A stretch of 64,000 nt of DNA from Brachybacterium sp. SGAir0954 (GTDB taxonomy: Bacteria; Actinomycetota; Actinomycetes; Actinomycetales; Dermabacteraceae): the NCBI RefSeq assembly GCF_005490785.1, contig NZ_CP027295.1:248001-312000 (forward strand). The letters are read 5' to 3'. The position numbers were made by a program, and so were the translations under genes. Of this stretch, positions 50,362 through 59,446 are shown in pieces. Position 1 is the first letter of the stretch; each line of letters begins with the position of its first letter. Under the pieces are notes generated by a model. The model was not told where the DNA came from, searched no databases, and saw only the letters and a program-made list of their open reading frames with translations.

Positions 50362-51660
50362 ATGACCACCACCGCCCCCGCGCGCCCGGCACCCGGCAGC
50401 CGCAGGCCCGGCCGGATCGCGGCCGCCTCGATGATCGGCACCGCGCTCGAGCAGTTCGACTTCTACCTCTACGCCTACTTCGCGGCGTTCTTCGTGGGCC
50501 CGCTGTTCTTCGACCCGCTAGGCCCGGCCGGATCCACCCTCGCCTCCTTCAGCACGATCGCCGTCTCCTTCGTCATCCGCCCCGTGGGCGCGATCCTCTT
50601 CGGCCACATGGGCGACCGCCTGGGCCGGCGCGCCACGCTGCTGTGGACCGTGTCGATCATGGGCGTCGCGACCGGCCTGATCGGCCTGCTGCCCACCTAT
50701 GCGCAGGCCGGCTGGCTCGGCGCGATCGGACTCGTGGTGCTGCGCCTCGCGCAGGGCATGTCGCTGGGCGGGGAATGGGGCGGCTCCGTGCTGCTCGCGA
50801 CCGAGCACGCGCACCCGGTGCGCCGCGCCTTCGCCGCCGCGATCCCCCAGCTGGGCTCACCGATCGGCTCGATCCTCTCCGCGGCGCTGTTCCTCGTGCT
50901 GCCCACGCTCCTCACGGAGCAGGCGATGGCGGACTGGGGCTGGCGCGTGCCCTTCCTCATCGCCTTCCCACTGCTGCTCATCTCGCTGTACCTGCGCCGT
51001 ACGGTCGAGGAGACCCCCGAGTTCGCGCGGCTCTCCCGCGAGAAGCGTCGCGAGCGCATGCCCGTCTCCGAGCTGCTGCGCTCGCGGCCGCTGGCCCTCG
51101 TGCTCGCGATCGGTGCCGCCCAGCTGGGCATCGGCTCCTACGCGCTCATGAACACGTACACGATGAACTACGGCGCAGCCGTGCTCGGCTTCCCCTACAC
51201 CGAGCTGCTGACGGCCGCGACGATCGGCGCCTTGCTGCAGCTGGTCACCGTGCCCCTGTTCGGGGCGCTCGCGGCCCGCACGAGCTCCTGGCTGGTCGTC
51301 GCGATCGGCGCCGCGGGCACGGCGCTCATCGCCCTGCCGATGTACGCGCTGCTGGGCTCGGCGACCTTCGGCGTGCTCGTCGCGATGATGGTGATCGGCG
51401 GGATCCTGCCCACCATGTCGTGGGCGGCGCTCGGCGGGCTCATGGCCGATATGTTCCCCGGCCGCTTCCGAGCCTCCGCGCTCTCCGTCGCCTACGCGGT
51501 CGCGGCGACCGTGAGCGGCTTCGTCCCGCTGCTCACCGGTGCGCTCGGCGGCCTCACCGGGCAGGCCTGGTGGCACCCGGCGCTCGTGCTGATCGCCCTC
51601 TCCGTCGTGACCCTCGCCGCCGCGATCGGCGCCGGACGGATGGGCAGGCTGGAGGCTTGA
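50362..51660 (+). CDS. MFS transporter, metabolite:H+ symporter (MHS) family
   Basis: A 432-residue, 12-segment transporter. Family signatures: SMIGTALEQFDFYLYAYFAA in segment one, RPVGAILFGHMGDRLGRRAT after segment two, and the long GMSLGGEWGGSVLLATEHA of segment four. MHS members carry carboxylates such as citrate, ketoglutarate, shikimate or proline betaine. The divergent nrtR suggests a pyridine or dicarboxylate substrate, but this is speculation. Confidence 0.9.
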   Translation: MTTTAPARPAPGSRRPGRIAAASMIGTALEQFDFYLYAYFAAFFVGPLFFDPLGPAGSTLASFSTIAVSFVIRPVGAILFGHMGDRLGRRATLLWTVSIMGVATGLIGLLPTYAQAGWLGAIGLVVLRLAQGMSLGGEWGGSVLLATEHAHPVRRAFAAAIPQLGSPIGSILSAALFLVLPTLLTEQAMADWGWRVPFLIAFPLLLISLYLRRTVEETPEFARLSREKRRERMPVSELLRSRPLALVLAIGAAQLGIGSYALMNTYTMNYGAAVLGFPYTELLTAATIGALLQLVTVPLFGALAARTSSWLVVAIGAAGTALIALPMYALLGSATFGVLVAMMVIGGILPTMSWAALGGLMADMFPGRFRASALSVAYAVAATVSGFVPLLTGALGGLTGQAWWHPALVLIALSVVTLAAAIGAGRMGRLEA

Positions 51661-51716
51661 TCCTCGAGGGTCTTCTGCGGCGTCGCAGGGGGCGGCGCCG
51701 CCGATGAAGGGCCTCC

Positions 51717-52010
51717 ATGCAGCACGACCTCGACCTCACGCCGCTCCGCCGACGAGTCCCCGTGGCGTCGTGGTGGCGGGCTCTCGCGAGCGACCCCCAG
51801 CTCCTCATGGGCGTCACCTGCGGCGCCCTCATGGTGCTCGCCCCGACGATCGCACTTCCCGCCGCGCTCGGGATGCACGCGCAGGCAGGCGTGCTCTGGT
51901 TCCTGACGATCCTGCTCGCCCTCGGCCTCGGGGTGCTCGGCATCCTCGCCGTCCCCGTGAGGTCGTCCGCCCGCCTGGACGCCTTCGCCCGGGCGAACGG
52001 CGGGACCTGA
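51717..52010 (+). CDS. Small membrane protein, possible N-terminal part of a broken gene
   Basis: A 97-residue ORF with two membrane segments (LLMGVTCGALMVLAPTIALP, LWFLTILLALGLGVLGILAV). It ends LDAFARANGGT, which resembles the beginning of a soluble domain found after two helices in longer actinobacterial proteins (LDxFAxANG), so it stops abruptly at a domain boundary. The next ORF begins 2 nt later. Could be a truncated or internally deleted gene, or a real small protein. Confidence 0.5.
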   Translation: MQHDLDLTPLRRRVPVASWWRALASDPQLLMGVTCGALMVLAPTIALPAALGMHAQAGVLWFLTILLALGLGVLGILAVPVRSSARLDAFARANGGT

Positions 52011-52012
52011 CC

Positions 52013-52423
52013 GTGCTCGGGACGCGGTGGCTGAAGGTCGGCTCGACGGATCAGCTCACCCGGGCCTTCACGCTCGTCGACATCCTCGCCGCCCGGGCGA
52101 CCGCCATGGCCGGTGTCACCTCGGTGGCCCCGTCCGTGCCCGCCCCCGCCCGGGCCTCCGTGGCGACCGCGCCGGCCCCCGACACCGACCTCACGGCCCT
52201 GCGCCGGAAGGTGCACCCCCTCGTCGCCATCCCCGTGACACTCGGCCTGCTGATCACCCTCCCGATGCTCTTCGGCCTCGTGATGTCCCGGATCGACGGC
52301 CGCCTCCGCGGCAACGAGGTCGGGACCATGCTCGTCATCGGGATCTTCCTCGCCGTGTGCGTCGGTGCGCTCCGGCTCGCCCTGTGGCTGCTGACCGCGC
52401 GCCGCGACCCCGACCACGACTGA
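52013..52423 (+). CDS. Small membrane protein, possible C-terminal part of the same broken gene
   Basis: A 136-residue ORF from GTG. A soluble start (TRWLKVGSTDQLTRAFTLVD) and an Ala/Pro linker precede two membrane segments (LVAIPVTLGLLITLPMLFGL, VGTMLVIGIFLAVCVGALRL). It has no ribosome binding site of its own and follows the preceding ORF with a 2-nt gap in another frame. Family not recognised. Confidence 0.45.
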   Translation: MLGTRWLKVGSTDQLTRAFTLVDILAARATAMAGVTSVAPSVPAPARASVATAPAPDTDLTALRRKVHPLVAIPVTLGLLITLPMLFGLVMSRIDGRLRGNEVGTMLVIGIFLAVCVGALRLALWLLTARRDPDHD

Positions 52424-52448
52424 CCCGTCCACAGCGGGCCCGCGGCAC

Positions 52449-52477
52449 TTGCCCTCCACCCCTCCGAGGTCTAGGTT
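52449..52477 (+). promoter_or_regulatory. Promoter TTGCCC-17-TAGGTT for the esterase gene
   Basis: TTGCCC (52449-52454) and TAGGTT (52472-52477) are 17 bp apart, a good housekeeping promoter. A GTGA-N6-TCAC repeat (52488-52501) lies directly downstream, over the expected start of transcription, and could be an operator. Confidence 0.6.
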
Positions 52478-52535
52478 CTCCCCTCAGGTGACACGTTTCA
52501 CCATTCCCCGGTCACCCCCGGACACAGGAGTTCGC

Positions 52536-53849
52536 ATGGCCGTCGGCCCCGCTCGTCCCGCTCGTTCCGCCCACCCCACGGGTTCGCGCCGCCCCGCGCG
52601 CCGCTCGGTGCTCGCCGCCGCGGCCGTCGCCGCGCCGCTGGGCCTCGTCGCGACCGCCGGCGCCCCCGTCGCGCGGGCGACCGGCCCCACCGGGCGCTCC
52701 ACGACCTTCGACCTGCACTGCGAGGTCCTCGACAGCGGTGAGCAGGTCACCACCCTGGTCATCGACGCCACCCGCCGCGGCCGGCTGCTCGCCGGCGACG
52801 CGCTCCCCTCGACCTTCTCCGTCTCCGTGCGCGGCACGAACCCCGTCTCCGGTGCGGTCGTCGTGGACACCGAGCGCACGGTCACCGCCGTCACCGTGGA
52901 CCGCGCGGGCACGGTGACGATCACCCTCGAGCACGGCTACGGGGTCGAGGGCGCGTCCACGCTCGACTACCTGGCCGACGAGGGCCGCAACGTCCAGCTC
53001 GACCTCGAGTACACCGTCCTGCAGCACTCCCCGCTGCCGGCGAACGGCAAGGGCGCCGGCTCCGCCTGGCTCGGCGAGCTCACCCAGGGCGACCTCGTCT
53101 CCCCCGAGGTGGACGCCTTCACCTCCCACGTCACCGACTCGGGCATGAACTACCGCCTCTTCTCCCCCGCGACCCGCGGGCGGTCCCGCGCGCTCCCGCT
53201 CGTCATCTGGCTCCACGGCGGCGGCGAGGGCGGCATCGGCGAGGGCGGTGCGGTGCGCTACGACAACGAGGTCCACCTGCGCGCGAACCGCGGCGCCCTG
53301 GGCCCCGCGACCGCCGAGGCGCAGGAGATCCTGGGCGGCGCGCACGTCGTCGCCCCGCAGTGCACCTCCGCCTGGATGCTCGACGGCCCCGCCTTCGCGC
53401 CGCTGGTCTCCGAGGTCATCGCCGAGGTGCAGCGCACCCGCCGGGTGGACCCGGACCGCATCCACGTCATGGGATGCTCCAACGGCGGCTACATGACACT
53501 CAAGATGGTGGTCGAGAACGGCGGCGAGTTCGCCTCCGCCGTCCCGATCTGCGGCGTCGTCGACACCTTCTACGGCTCGACCGACCCTCTGGTCAGCGAC
53601 GCCGAGCTCGCCGCCATCCGCACCCCCACCTGGCTGATCGCCGCCGCGGACGACACCACCGTCGACCCGCAGGCGAACACCGTCCACGCGCACGAGCTCA
53701 TCGAGGACTCCCTGCTGAGCCTGTACGACGACGTCACCTACGACGGCGTCTCCTACCCCGGGCACTGGTCCTGGATCTACGCCGCCCGCAACGACCCGCG
53801 CGCCGAGGGCGAGAGCCTCTGGGGGTGGATGGCCGCCCAGCACCGGTGA
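52536..53849 (+). CDS. Secreted alpha/beta-hydrolase esterase, PHB-depolymerase-like
   Basis: A 437-residue enzyme. A Tat-type signal (RRPARRSVLAAAAVAAPLGL, residues 21-40) precedes an Ig-like N-terminal domain (about 55-200) and a hydrolase domain. The oxyanion stretch is LVIWLHGGGEGG, the nucleophile Ser is in MGCSNGGYMT near 315, the acid in AADDTTVD and His in GHWSW near 410. The layout matches bacterial peptidase/esterases of the Esterase_phd group that act on polysaccharide esters. ACAGGAG lies 5 nt before the ATG. Confidence 0.85.
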   Translation: MAVGPARPARSAHPTGSRRPARRSVLAAAAVAAPLGLVATAGAPVARATGPTGRSTTFDLHCEVLDSGEQVTTLVIDATRRGRLLAGDALPSTFSVSVRGTNPVSGAVVVDTERTVTAVTVDRAGTVTITLEHGYGVEGASTLDYLADEGRNVQLDLEYTVLQHSPLPANGKGAGSAWLGELTQGDLVSPEVDAFTSHVTDSGMNYRLFSPATRGRSRALPLVIWLHGGGEGGIGEGGAVRYDNEVHLRANRGALGPATAEAQEILGGAHVVAPQCTSAWMLDGPAFAPLVSEVIAEVQRTRRVDPDRIHVMGCSNGGYMTLKMVVENGGEFASAVPICGVVDTFYGSTDPLVSDAELAAIRTPTWLIAAADDTTVDPQANTVHAHELIEDSLLSLYDDVTYDGVSYPGHWSWIYAARNDPRAEGESLWGWMAAQHR

Positions 53850-53931
53850 CGGCCCGCGGGCGCGGGGCGCGATCGGCCCGCCCGGCGTGCCAGGATTGGC
53901 CAGCGCATCCACGCACCGCCGGGAGGTCACC

Positions 53932-55458
53932 ATGGGACGCGAGATCGGCTCGACCGAGTACACGCGCGGCCAGCGCACGCACTACCGCCACGAGCTGCGG
54001 AGGAACCTCGACCTCTTCGAGACCTTCCTCGACACCGCCGAGTTCGTCGACGAGGGCACGATCGGGGTCGAGCTCGAGCTGAACCTCGCCGACGCCGAGA
54101 CCATGGCGCCCTCGCTCACCGCGGACGACGTCCTCGCGACCCTCGCCGAGCGCGCCGGGGCCGACGCCGACGACGGCGACTTCACGCACGAGATCGGCCG
54201 CTACAACGTCGAGGCGAACCTCCCCGTCTCCGCCCCGCACGGCCGCGGCCTCGCGGATCTCGAGCGGTCGCTCGGCGAGCGCATGCAGCGCGCGGACTCC
54301 GCGGCGCAGGAGCACGGGGCGCGCGTGGTGCCCGTCGGCCACCTCCCCACGATCTCCGCCGAGCTCTACGAGGGCGAGGAGTGGCGCGCACCCGGCCACC
54401 GCTACGCGGCGCTCGAGGCGAGCGTGCTCGAGGCGCGCGGAGAGGAGATCGCGCTGCGCATCAACGGCGAGGGCAAGGGCCTGGACGCGACCTTCGACTC
54501 GATCGCCCCGGAGTCCGCGTGCACCTCGCTGCAGCTGCACCTGCAGGTCCCGCCCGAGCAGTTCGCGGCCGCCTGGAACGCGGCGCAGGCGATCGCCGGG
54601 CCGCAGGTCGCCCTCGCCGCGAACTCCCCGTTCCTGCTGGGCAAGCGGCTGTGGCACGAGACCCGCATCCCCGCCTTCGTGCAGGCCCTCGACACCCGGC
54701 CGCCCGAGTACGCGGCCCAGGGCGTGCGGCCGCGCGTCTGGTTCGGCGAGCGCTGGATCACCTCGATGTTCGACCTCTTCGAGGAGAACGTGCGCCTGTT
54801 CCCGGCGCTCATCCCCGAGTCGCGGCAGATGGCGGAGGAGCCGCTGCTCACCGAGGGCGCCTCGCCGCGCCTGCACGAGCTCATGCTCCACAACGGCACC
54901 GTCTGGCGCTGGAACCGGCCGATCTACGATCCCGGCACGGACGTCCCCCACCTGCGGCTGGAGAACCGTCTCCTGCCGGCGGGGCCGACGGCCGCGGACA
55001 TGGCCGCGAACGCCGCGTTCTTCTACGGGATCGTCCACGCGCTCGTCTTCGAGCGGCGACCGCTGTGGTCCCGCATGAGCTTCGAGCAGGCGGACGACGC
55101 CTTCCAGCAGTGCGCCCGCTGGGGCCTCGAGGCGCGGATCCGCTGGCCGCGGGTCACGGGCCGCGTGCGCGTCGCCGATCTGCTGCTCGAACAGCTGATC
55201 CCGCAGGCCATGGCCGGCCTGCGGGAGCTCGGCGCGGATTCGGCGGTGGTGGACCGCTACGAGTCGATCCTCACCGCGCGCGCCCGCTCCGGCCGCAACG
55301 GCGCCCGCTGGCAGATCGACACGGTCACCTCGCTCGAGCTGCGCGGCATGGACCGCCCTGCGGCGCTCGCGGAGATGACCCGCCGCTACCGCGCGGGCGT
55401 CGACTCCGGGGACCCCGTGCACGAGTGGCCCGTCCCCGCCCGCACCCCGCGGGTCTGA
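53932..55458 (+). CDS. Glutamate-cysteine ligase-like protein
   Basis: A 508-residue protein with the gamma-glutamylcysteine synthetase core: IGVELELNL near residue 44 (metal and ATP binding), GRYNVEANL near 88, and the later LENRLLPAGPTAADMAAN near 345. Family members join glutamate to an amine or thiol. Actinobacteria make mycothiol, not glutathione, so the product is unclear; ergothioneine EgtA is one relative. GGGAGG is 5 nt before the ATG. Confidence 0.8.
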   Translation: MGREIGSTEYTRGQRTHYRHELRRNLDLFETFLDTAEFVDEGTIGVELELNLADAETMAPSLTADDVLATLAERAGADADDGDFTHEIGRYNVEANLPVSAPHGRGLADLERSLGERMQRADSAAQEHGARVVPVGHLPTISAELYEGEEWRAPGHRYAALEASVLEARGEEIALRINGEGKGLDATFDSIAPESACTSLQLHLQVPPEQFAAAWNAAQAIAGPQVALAANSPFLLGKRLWHETRIPAFVQALDTRPPEYAAQGVRPRVWFGERWITSMFDLFEENVRLFPALIPESRQMAEEPLLTEGASPRLHELMLHNGTVWRWNRPIYDPGTDVPHLRLENRLLPAGPTAADMAANAAFFYGIVHALVFERRPLWSRMSFEQADDAFQQCARWGLEARIRWPRVTGRVRVADLLLEQLIPQAMAGLRELGADSAVVDRYESILTARARSGRNGARWQIDTVTSLELRGMDRPAALAEMTRRYRAGVDSGDPVHEWPVPARTPRV

Positions 55459-55500
55459 GCCGCCCGGCCCCGTCCCGCGGGACCCTGACCGCTCAGCGGC

Positions 55501-56709
55501 TCAGTCCCGCCAGCGCCGCATGACGACGAACTTCGTGACGGTGGCGATCACGGTCGCGGCGAAGAGCGCGACGGTCTGCACGCCGGTCGGCGCGGCGGGC
55601 CACACCCCGCCCAGCACGGCGAGCGATCCGGCGGTGAGCGCCCAGGTCAGCACCAGGATCGCGAATCCCTGCAGCTGGTGCAGCAGCGCCCCCTCCTTCG
55701 AGCGGACCCCGAAGGTCCAGCGCCGGTTCAGCGCGGTGTTCACGACGGTCGCGATCACGAGGGCCGTGAGGTTCGCGCCCTGGGAGCCCAGCAGCCCCAG
55801 CGCGTGGAGCAGCGCGAAGCCGCCCAGGTGCAGGACCGTCGTGAGACCGCCGACGAGCGCGAAGCGGATCACCTGCCCGCCGGTCTGGTGCGAGGGCCGC
55901 GTGCGCCCCATGCGGGCACGGATGTCCTCCACGGGGAGGCGGCCGGAGGTGAGGGAGCGGCGCACGCGGGCCACCCCGCGCAGGTCGTCGCGGGCCGTGC
56001 CGACGACGTCGACCCGGGAGTCGGGGTCGTCGTACCAGTCCACCGGCACCTCGTGGATACGCAGCCCGCAGCGCTCGGCGAGCACGAGCAGCTCTGTGTC
56101 GAAGAACCAGGCGTCGTCCTCGACGAGGGGCAGCAGCTCGGCGGCGACGTCCGCCCGGATCGCCTTGAAACCGCACTGGGCGTCGGTGAACCCGGCGCCC
56201 AGCAGCACGGAGAGCAGGGCGTTGTAGCAGCGGGAGACGAACTCGCGCTTCGTGCCGCGCACCACCCGGGAGGAGCGGTGCAGGCGCGTGCCGATCGCGA
56301 GGTCGCTGTGCCCGGAGATCAGCGGCGCGACGAGCGGCCACAGCGCGTCGAGGTCCGTGGAGAGGTCCACGTCCATGTAGGCGAGCACGAGCGCGTCGGA
56401 GTCGGACCAGGTGCGGCGCAGCGCCCGCCCCCGGCCCCGCTCGGTGAGCTCGACGACGGCGACCTCGGGGTGGGCGGCGGCGAGCTCGCGGGCGATCTCC
56501 GCGGTGCCGTCGTCGGAGCCGTTGTCCGCGATCGTCACCCGGTAGGGGTACGGGAACGTCGCCTCGAGGTGCCCCAGGAGCCGCTGCACGCAGGCGCCGA
56601 CGGTGTGGGCCTCGTTCAGCACCGGCACGACGACGTCCAGGACGGTCGTGCCGACGGGCGGCTCGGCGACCACCTGCGGCCGGGGGTCGGTCACGGCGCC
56701 CGCGCTCAC
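55501..56709 (-). CDS. Polyprenol-phosphate glycosyltransferase fused to GtrA
   Basis: A 402-residue fusion. Residues 20-245 are a GT2 (dolichyl-phosphate mannosyltransferase-like) domain: VVVPVLNEAHTVGACVQRLL, IADNGSDDGT, YMDVDLSTDLDAL (DxD), QCGFKAIRADV. From about 275 a four-helix GtrA membrane domain follows (FALVGGLTTVLHLGGFALL, NRRWTF). It would charge the lipid carrier with a sugar and flip it for the GT39 enzyme encoded upstream. GTG start overlaps that gene's stop (GTGA). Similar to Bacillus YkcC. Confidence 0.9.
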   Translation of the reverse strand: MSAGAVTDPRPQVVAEPPVGTTVLDVVVPVLNEAHTVGACVQRLLGHLEATFPYPYRVTIADNGSDDGTAEIARELAAAHPEVAVVELTERGRGRALRRTWSDSDALVLAYMDVDLSTDLDALWPLVAPLISGHSDLAIGTRLHRSSRVVRGTKREFVSRCYNALLSVLLGAGFTDAQCGFKAIRADVAAELLPLVEDDAWFFDTELLVLAERCGLRIHEVPVDWYDDPDSRVDVVGTARDDLRGVARVRRSLTSGRLPVEDIRARMGRTRPSHQTGGQVIRFALVGGLTTVLHLGGFALLHALGLLGSQGANLTALVIATVVNTALNRRWTFGVRSKEGALLHQLQGFAILVLTWALTAGSLAVLGGVWPAAPTGVQTVALFAATVIATVTKFVVMRRWRD

Positions 56710-58934
56710 GAGGCCGTCCCGGTGGCGTCGGCCCCGGAGAGCGGCTGGGTGAGGTCGTAGAACTGCGTGTCGCCGATGGTGACGGTCTCGTAGTTCTCCG
56801 CGGCCCACTCCTGGATCTCGGAGCCCGTGTCCGCGCCGCCGTTCTGCTGGCCGCCGAAGCCGCTGCTGGTGGCGAGGTAGTGGATCTCGCCGTCGGCCAC
56901 GTCCTGCTGGAACTCGGCGAGGGTGGGGCTCGGGTCGCTGCCGTTGAAGCCGCCGATCGCCATGACGGGCCGCTCGGTGGCGAGCTGCAGCGCCGCGGCG
57001 TTCTGCGAGCCGATGGTCGCGGCGACCCAGGTGTACTGGTCCGCGTCCTCGAGCAGCGCGTCGACGACCTCCTGGGAGGGGGTCTCGCCGTCGAGCAGGC
57101 CGCTCATGCCGCCGCCTCCGCCGGCGCCGCCCGTGGCCGTCTCGCCCGTGCCGGACTGCCCGCCGGGAGCGGAGGGCATCTGGCCGGTCTGTCCCTGGGA
57201 CTGGCCGGTCTGGCCCTGGCCTTGCGTCTGGCCGGTCTGGCCGCCGGGCGCGGCGGGCATCTGGCCCTGCCCCTGGCCCGTCTGGCTGGGCGGCTGGCCG
57301 CCGCCCTGGCCTCCGCCCATGCCGCCGCCGGGGCCCCCGCCCTGACCGCCGCCACCGGGCATGCCGCCCCCGGGACCGCCGCCCATGCCGCCCTGGGAGG
57401 CGGGGCCGGCGGTGACGATCGAGCCGGTCTTCGCGGTGCTCACCGTGTTCGCGGCGAAGGCCGCCTGCCCCGCGAAGGCGGAGATGAGGGCGAGCGCCGC
57501 GACGCCGATGAGCATGCTGCGCCGCAGCCGCGGCGCGAGCACGATGCCGATCGCGGCGAGCACGCCGGTGACGCCGACGACGATCGGCAGCGCGACCGGG
57601 TAGGCGCCGGTCCGTTCGAGGAGCACGCAGCCCCAGGCGGCGGTCACGAGCATGACGAGCGCGAGGATCGCGCGCACCCACCAGCGGCCGCGGCGCTCCC
57701 ACAGCTCCCCGGCGCCGATGCCCACGAGGGCGGCGATCGCGGGGGCGAGGGCCACCGTGTAGTAGTCGTGGAAGATGCCGGCCATGAAGCTGAACACGAG
57801 CATCGTGACGATCAGCCAGCCGCCCCACACCATGAGCGCGGCGCGGCGCAGGTCGGTGCGCGGGGCGCGGAAGCGCAGCGCGACGGCGGCGACGAGCAGC
57901 AGCAGCGCGGCGGGCAGCAGCCAGGAGATCTGACCGCCGCTGGAGTCGCCGAACATGCGCAGCAGGCCCGTGCTCCCCCAGCCGCCGCCGCTGTTGCCGC
58001 CACCGCCGCCGCCCACGGAGCCCGTCTCGTCGCCGGTGAGGCGGCCGAACCCGTTGTAGCCGAAGGTCAGCTCGAGGAAGGAGTTCGTCTGGCTGCCGCC
58101 CACGTAGGGCCGCCAGCTCTCGGGGACGAGCTCGACGATCGCGACCCACCAGCCGCCGCCGACCACGAGCGCGGCGACGGCCGCGAGCAGGCCGAGGATG
58201 CGGCGGCGCAGGGTCGTCGCCGCGAAGAGCGTCCAGGCGAGGCCGAAGAACGGCACCACGAGGAAGGCCTGCAGGGTCTTGGTGAGGAAGGCGAACCCGA
58301 TGAGCGCGCCCACGACCGCCATCCAGCGGATCGAGCCCTTCTCGATCGCCCGCAGGGTCGCCGCGGCCGCGAGGGTCATGAGCAGCACGAGCAGCGCGTC
58401 GGGGTTGTCGAAGCGGAACATGAGCACCGCGATCGGGGTGAGCGCCATGGCGAGCCCGGCGAGCAGGCCGGCGCCGATCCCGGAGTGGCGGCGCACGGTG
58501 CGGGCGACGACGGCGACCGTCGCGATGCCCATGAGCACCTGCGGGAGCAGGATCGCGAAGGAGCTCAGCCCCAGGATCCGCACGGAGATCGCCATGAACC
58601 ACAGGGAGGCCGGGGGCTTGTCCACCGTGATCGCGTTGCCCGCGTCGAGGGAGCCGTAGAAGAAGGCCGTCCAGCTCTCGGAGCCGGCCTGCGCGGCGGC
58701 GGCGTAGAACTCGTTGGCGTAGCCGTTGACGGTGAGGTTCCAGAAGTACAGGACGGCGGTGCCCAGGAGCAGCGCGGCGAAGGCCGCGACCGCCCACCAG
58801 GGGTCGGTGGGGCGCAGGCGGTCGCGGAGCCCGGCGCGGTGCGCGCGGCCCGGCGGCGCGGGAGGTGCGGCGTCGGTCGAGGTCGGGGTCGTCGGGGCCG
58901 ACGAGGGCTCGACGGACGGAGGTGTGGTCGTCAT
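56706..58934 (-). CDS. GT39-type glycosyltransferase with Gly/Gln-rich linker, YkcB-like
   Basis: A 742-residue membrane glycosyltransferase of the PMT/ArnT fold. The N-terminal loop ANEFYAAAAQAGSESW and the DKPPASLWFMA motif near 95-110 are characteristic. About 11-12 segments are followed near 510-600 by a low-complexity Gly/Gln/Met/Pro-rich stretch, then an extracytoplasmic domain (SQEVVDALLEDADQYTWVAA, to the end). The linker may span the wall. It uses the lipid-linked sugar made by the GT2-GtrA partner. Start at 58934; a -10 box lies 21 nt upstream. Confidence 0.88.
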   Translation of the reverse strand: MTTTPPSVEPSSAPTTPTSTDAAPPAPPGRAHRAGLRDRLRPTDPWWAVAAFAALLLGTAVLYFWNLTVNGYANEFYAAAAQAGSESWTAFFYGSLDAGNAITVDKPPASLWFMAISVRILGLSSFAILLPQVLMGIATVAVVARTVRRHSGIGAGLLAGLAMALTPIAVLMFRFDNPDALLVLLMTLAAAATLRAIEKGSIRWMAVVGALIGFAFLTKTLQAFLVVPFFGLAWTLFAATTLRRRILGLLAAVAALVVGGGWWVAIVELVPESWRPYVGGSQTNSFLELTFGYNGFGRLTGDETGSVGGGGGGNSGGGWGSTGLLRMFGDSSGGQISWLLPAALLLLVAAVALRFRAPRTDLRRAALMVWGGWLIVTMLVFSFMAGIFHDYYTVALAPAIAALVGIGAGELWERRGRWWVRAILALVMLVTAAWGCVLLERTGAYPVALPIVVGVTGVLAAIGIVLAPRLRRSMLIGVAALALISAFAGQAAFAANTVSTAKTGSIVTAGPASQGGMGGGPGGGMPGGGGQGGGPGGGMGGGQGGGQPPSQTGQGQGQMPAAPGGQTGQTQGQGQTGQSQGQTGQMPSAPGGQSGTGETATGGAGGGGGMSGLLDGETPSQEVVDALLEDADQYTWVAATIGSQNAAALQLATERPVMAIGGFNGSDPSPTLAEFQQDVADGEIHYLATSSGFGGQQNGGADTGSEIQEWAAENYETVTIGDTQFYDLTQPLSGADATGTAS

Positions 58935-58954
58935 GTCCACGAGCGTCGGCGCGG

Positions 58955-58960
58955 ACCCTA
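58955..58960 (-). promoter_or_regulatory. -10 box TAGGGT for the glycosyltransferase operon
   Basis: On the minus strand TAGGGT predicts a leader of about 14 nt before the ATG at 58934. Confidence 0.4.
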
Positions 58961-59118
58961 TGCATCTGCTGTGCGGCGCCCATGGTGCTGATGAGAGCCC
59001 ATCGGCGCAGGTGGCGCGGTGACCACGCTCACCACGCCCGCAGCCGGAGGTCGCCGTGCCCACGCCCGGCCCGTGCCCCGCACAGCGGATCGACAGCTCG
59101 CGGTCGCACCGTCGTGCC

Positions 59119-59355
59119 ATGGCCTTCTCCACCGTGCACAACGCTCCCGCCCCGACCGTCGGCGTCCACCCCGCTGTCGACCCCGTCGACCCCGAGGACA
59201 TCGCCGACGGCGCCCCCGTCGGCCCTGCCGCCGACGGCGCACCGGCCGCCGCGGCGCCCGCGTCGGCCCCGGCGCTCTCACCGGTGGAGTGGGCGGGCCG
59301 CAAGCCGGCCGTCCCCGCACGCCTCGCACGCAGCGTGCGCCGCCACCGCGGCTGA
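59119..59355 (+). CDS. Possible small Ala/Pro-rich protein
   Basis: A 78-residue open frame (MAFSTVHNAPAPTVGV...) with host-like third-position GC and a basic C-terminus RLARSVRRHRG. It lies in a 512-base gap before the inverted repeat at 59388. There is no ribosome binding site; an upstream in-frame ATG at 59056 is an alternative. Family not recognised, and it may be chance. The part of the gap on its 5' side (58935-59118) holds only the glycosyltransferase promoter. Confidence 0.35.
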   Translation: MAFSTVHNAPAPTVGVHPAVDPVDPEDIADGAPVGPAADGAPAAAAPASAPALSPVEWAGRKPAVPARLARSVRRHRG

Positions 59356-59387
59356 GGCGCCGCCCGCCGCGGCGCACCGCGCCTGAG

Positions 59388-59430
59388 GCCCGCCCAGGAT
59401 CCGAGATCTCGTCTCGGATCCTGGGCGGGC
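59388..59430. repeat. Perfect 19-bp inverted repeat upstream of the BASS transporter
   Basis: Arms 59388-59406 and 59412-59430 (19 bp each, no mismatch) with loop TCTCG. It contains the nested palindrome ATCCGAGA/TCTCGGAT. The right arm covers the -35 zone of the promoter at 59435. It could be an operator for a dimeric or tetrameric regulator, or a terminator for the preceding ORF; without a T run I favour a regulatory or dual role. Confidence 0.75.
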
Positions 59431-59434
59431 GCCC

Positions 59435-59440
59435 TATCGT
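59435..59440 (+). promoter_or_regulatory. Leaderless-type -10 box TATCGT (BASS transporter)
   Basis: TATCGT, six bases, then GTG at 59447. No ribosome binding site precedes the GTG, because the region is occupied by the inverted repeat. Confidence 0.6.
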
Positions 59441-59446
59441 GAGCGG

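Noticed and set aside
52488..52501. GTGA-N6-TCAC as a firm Crp site
   Set aside because: An eight-base pattern like this is expected about once by chance in a window this size; mentioned only as a possible operator.
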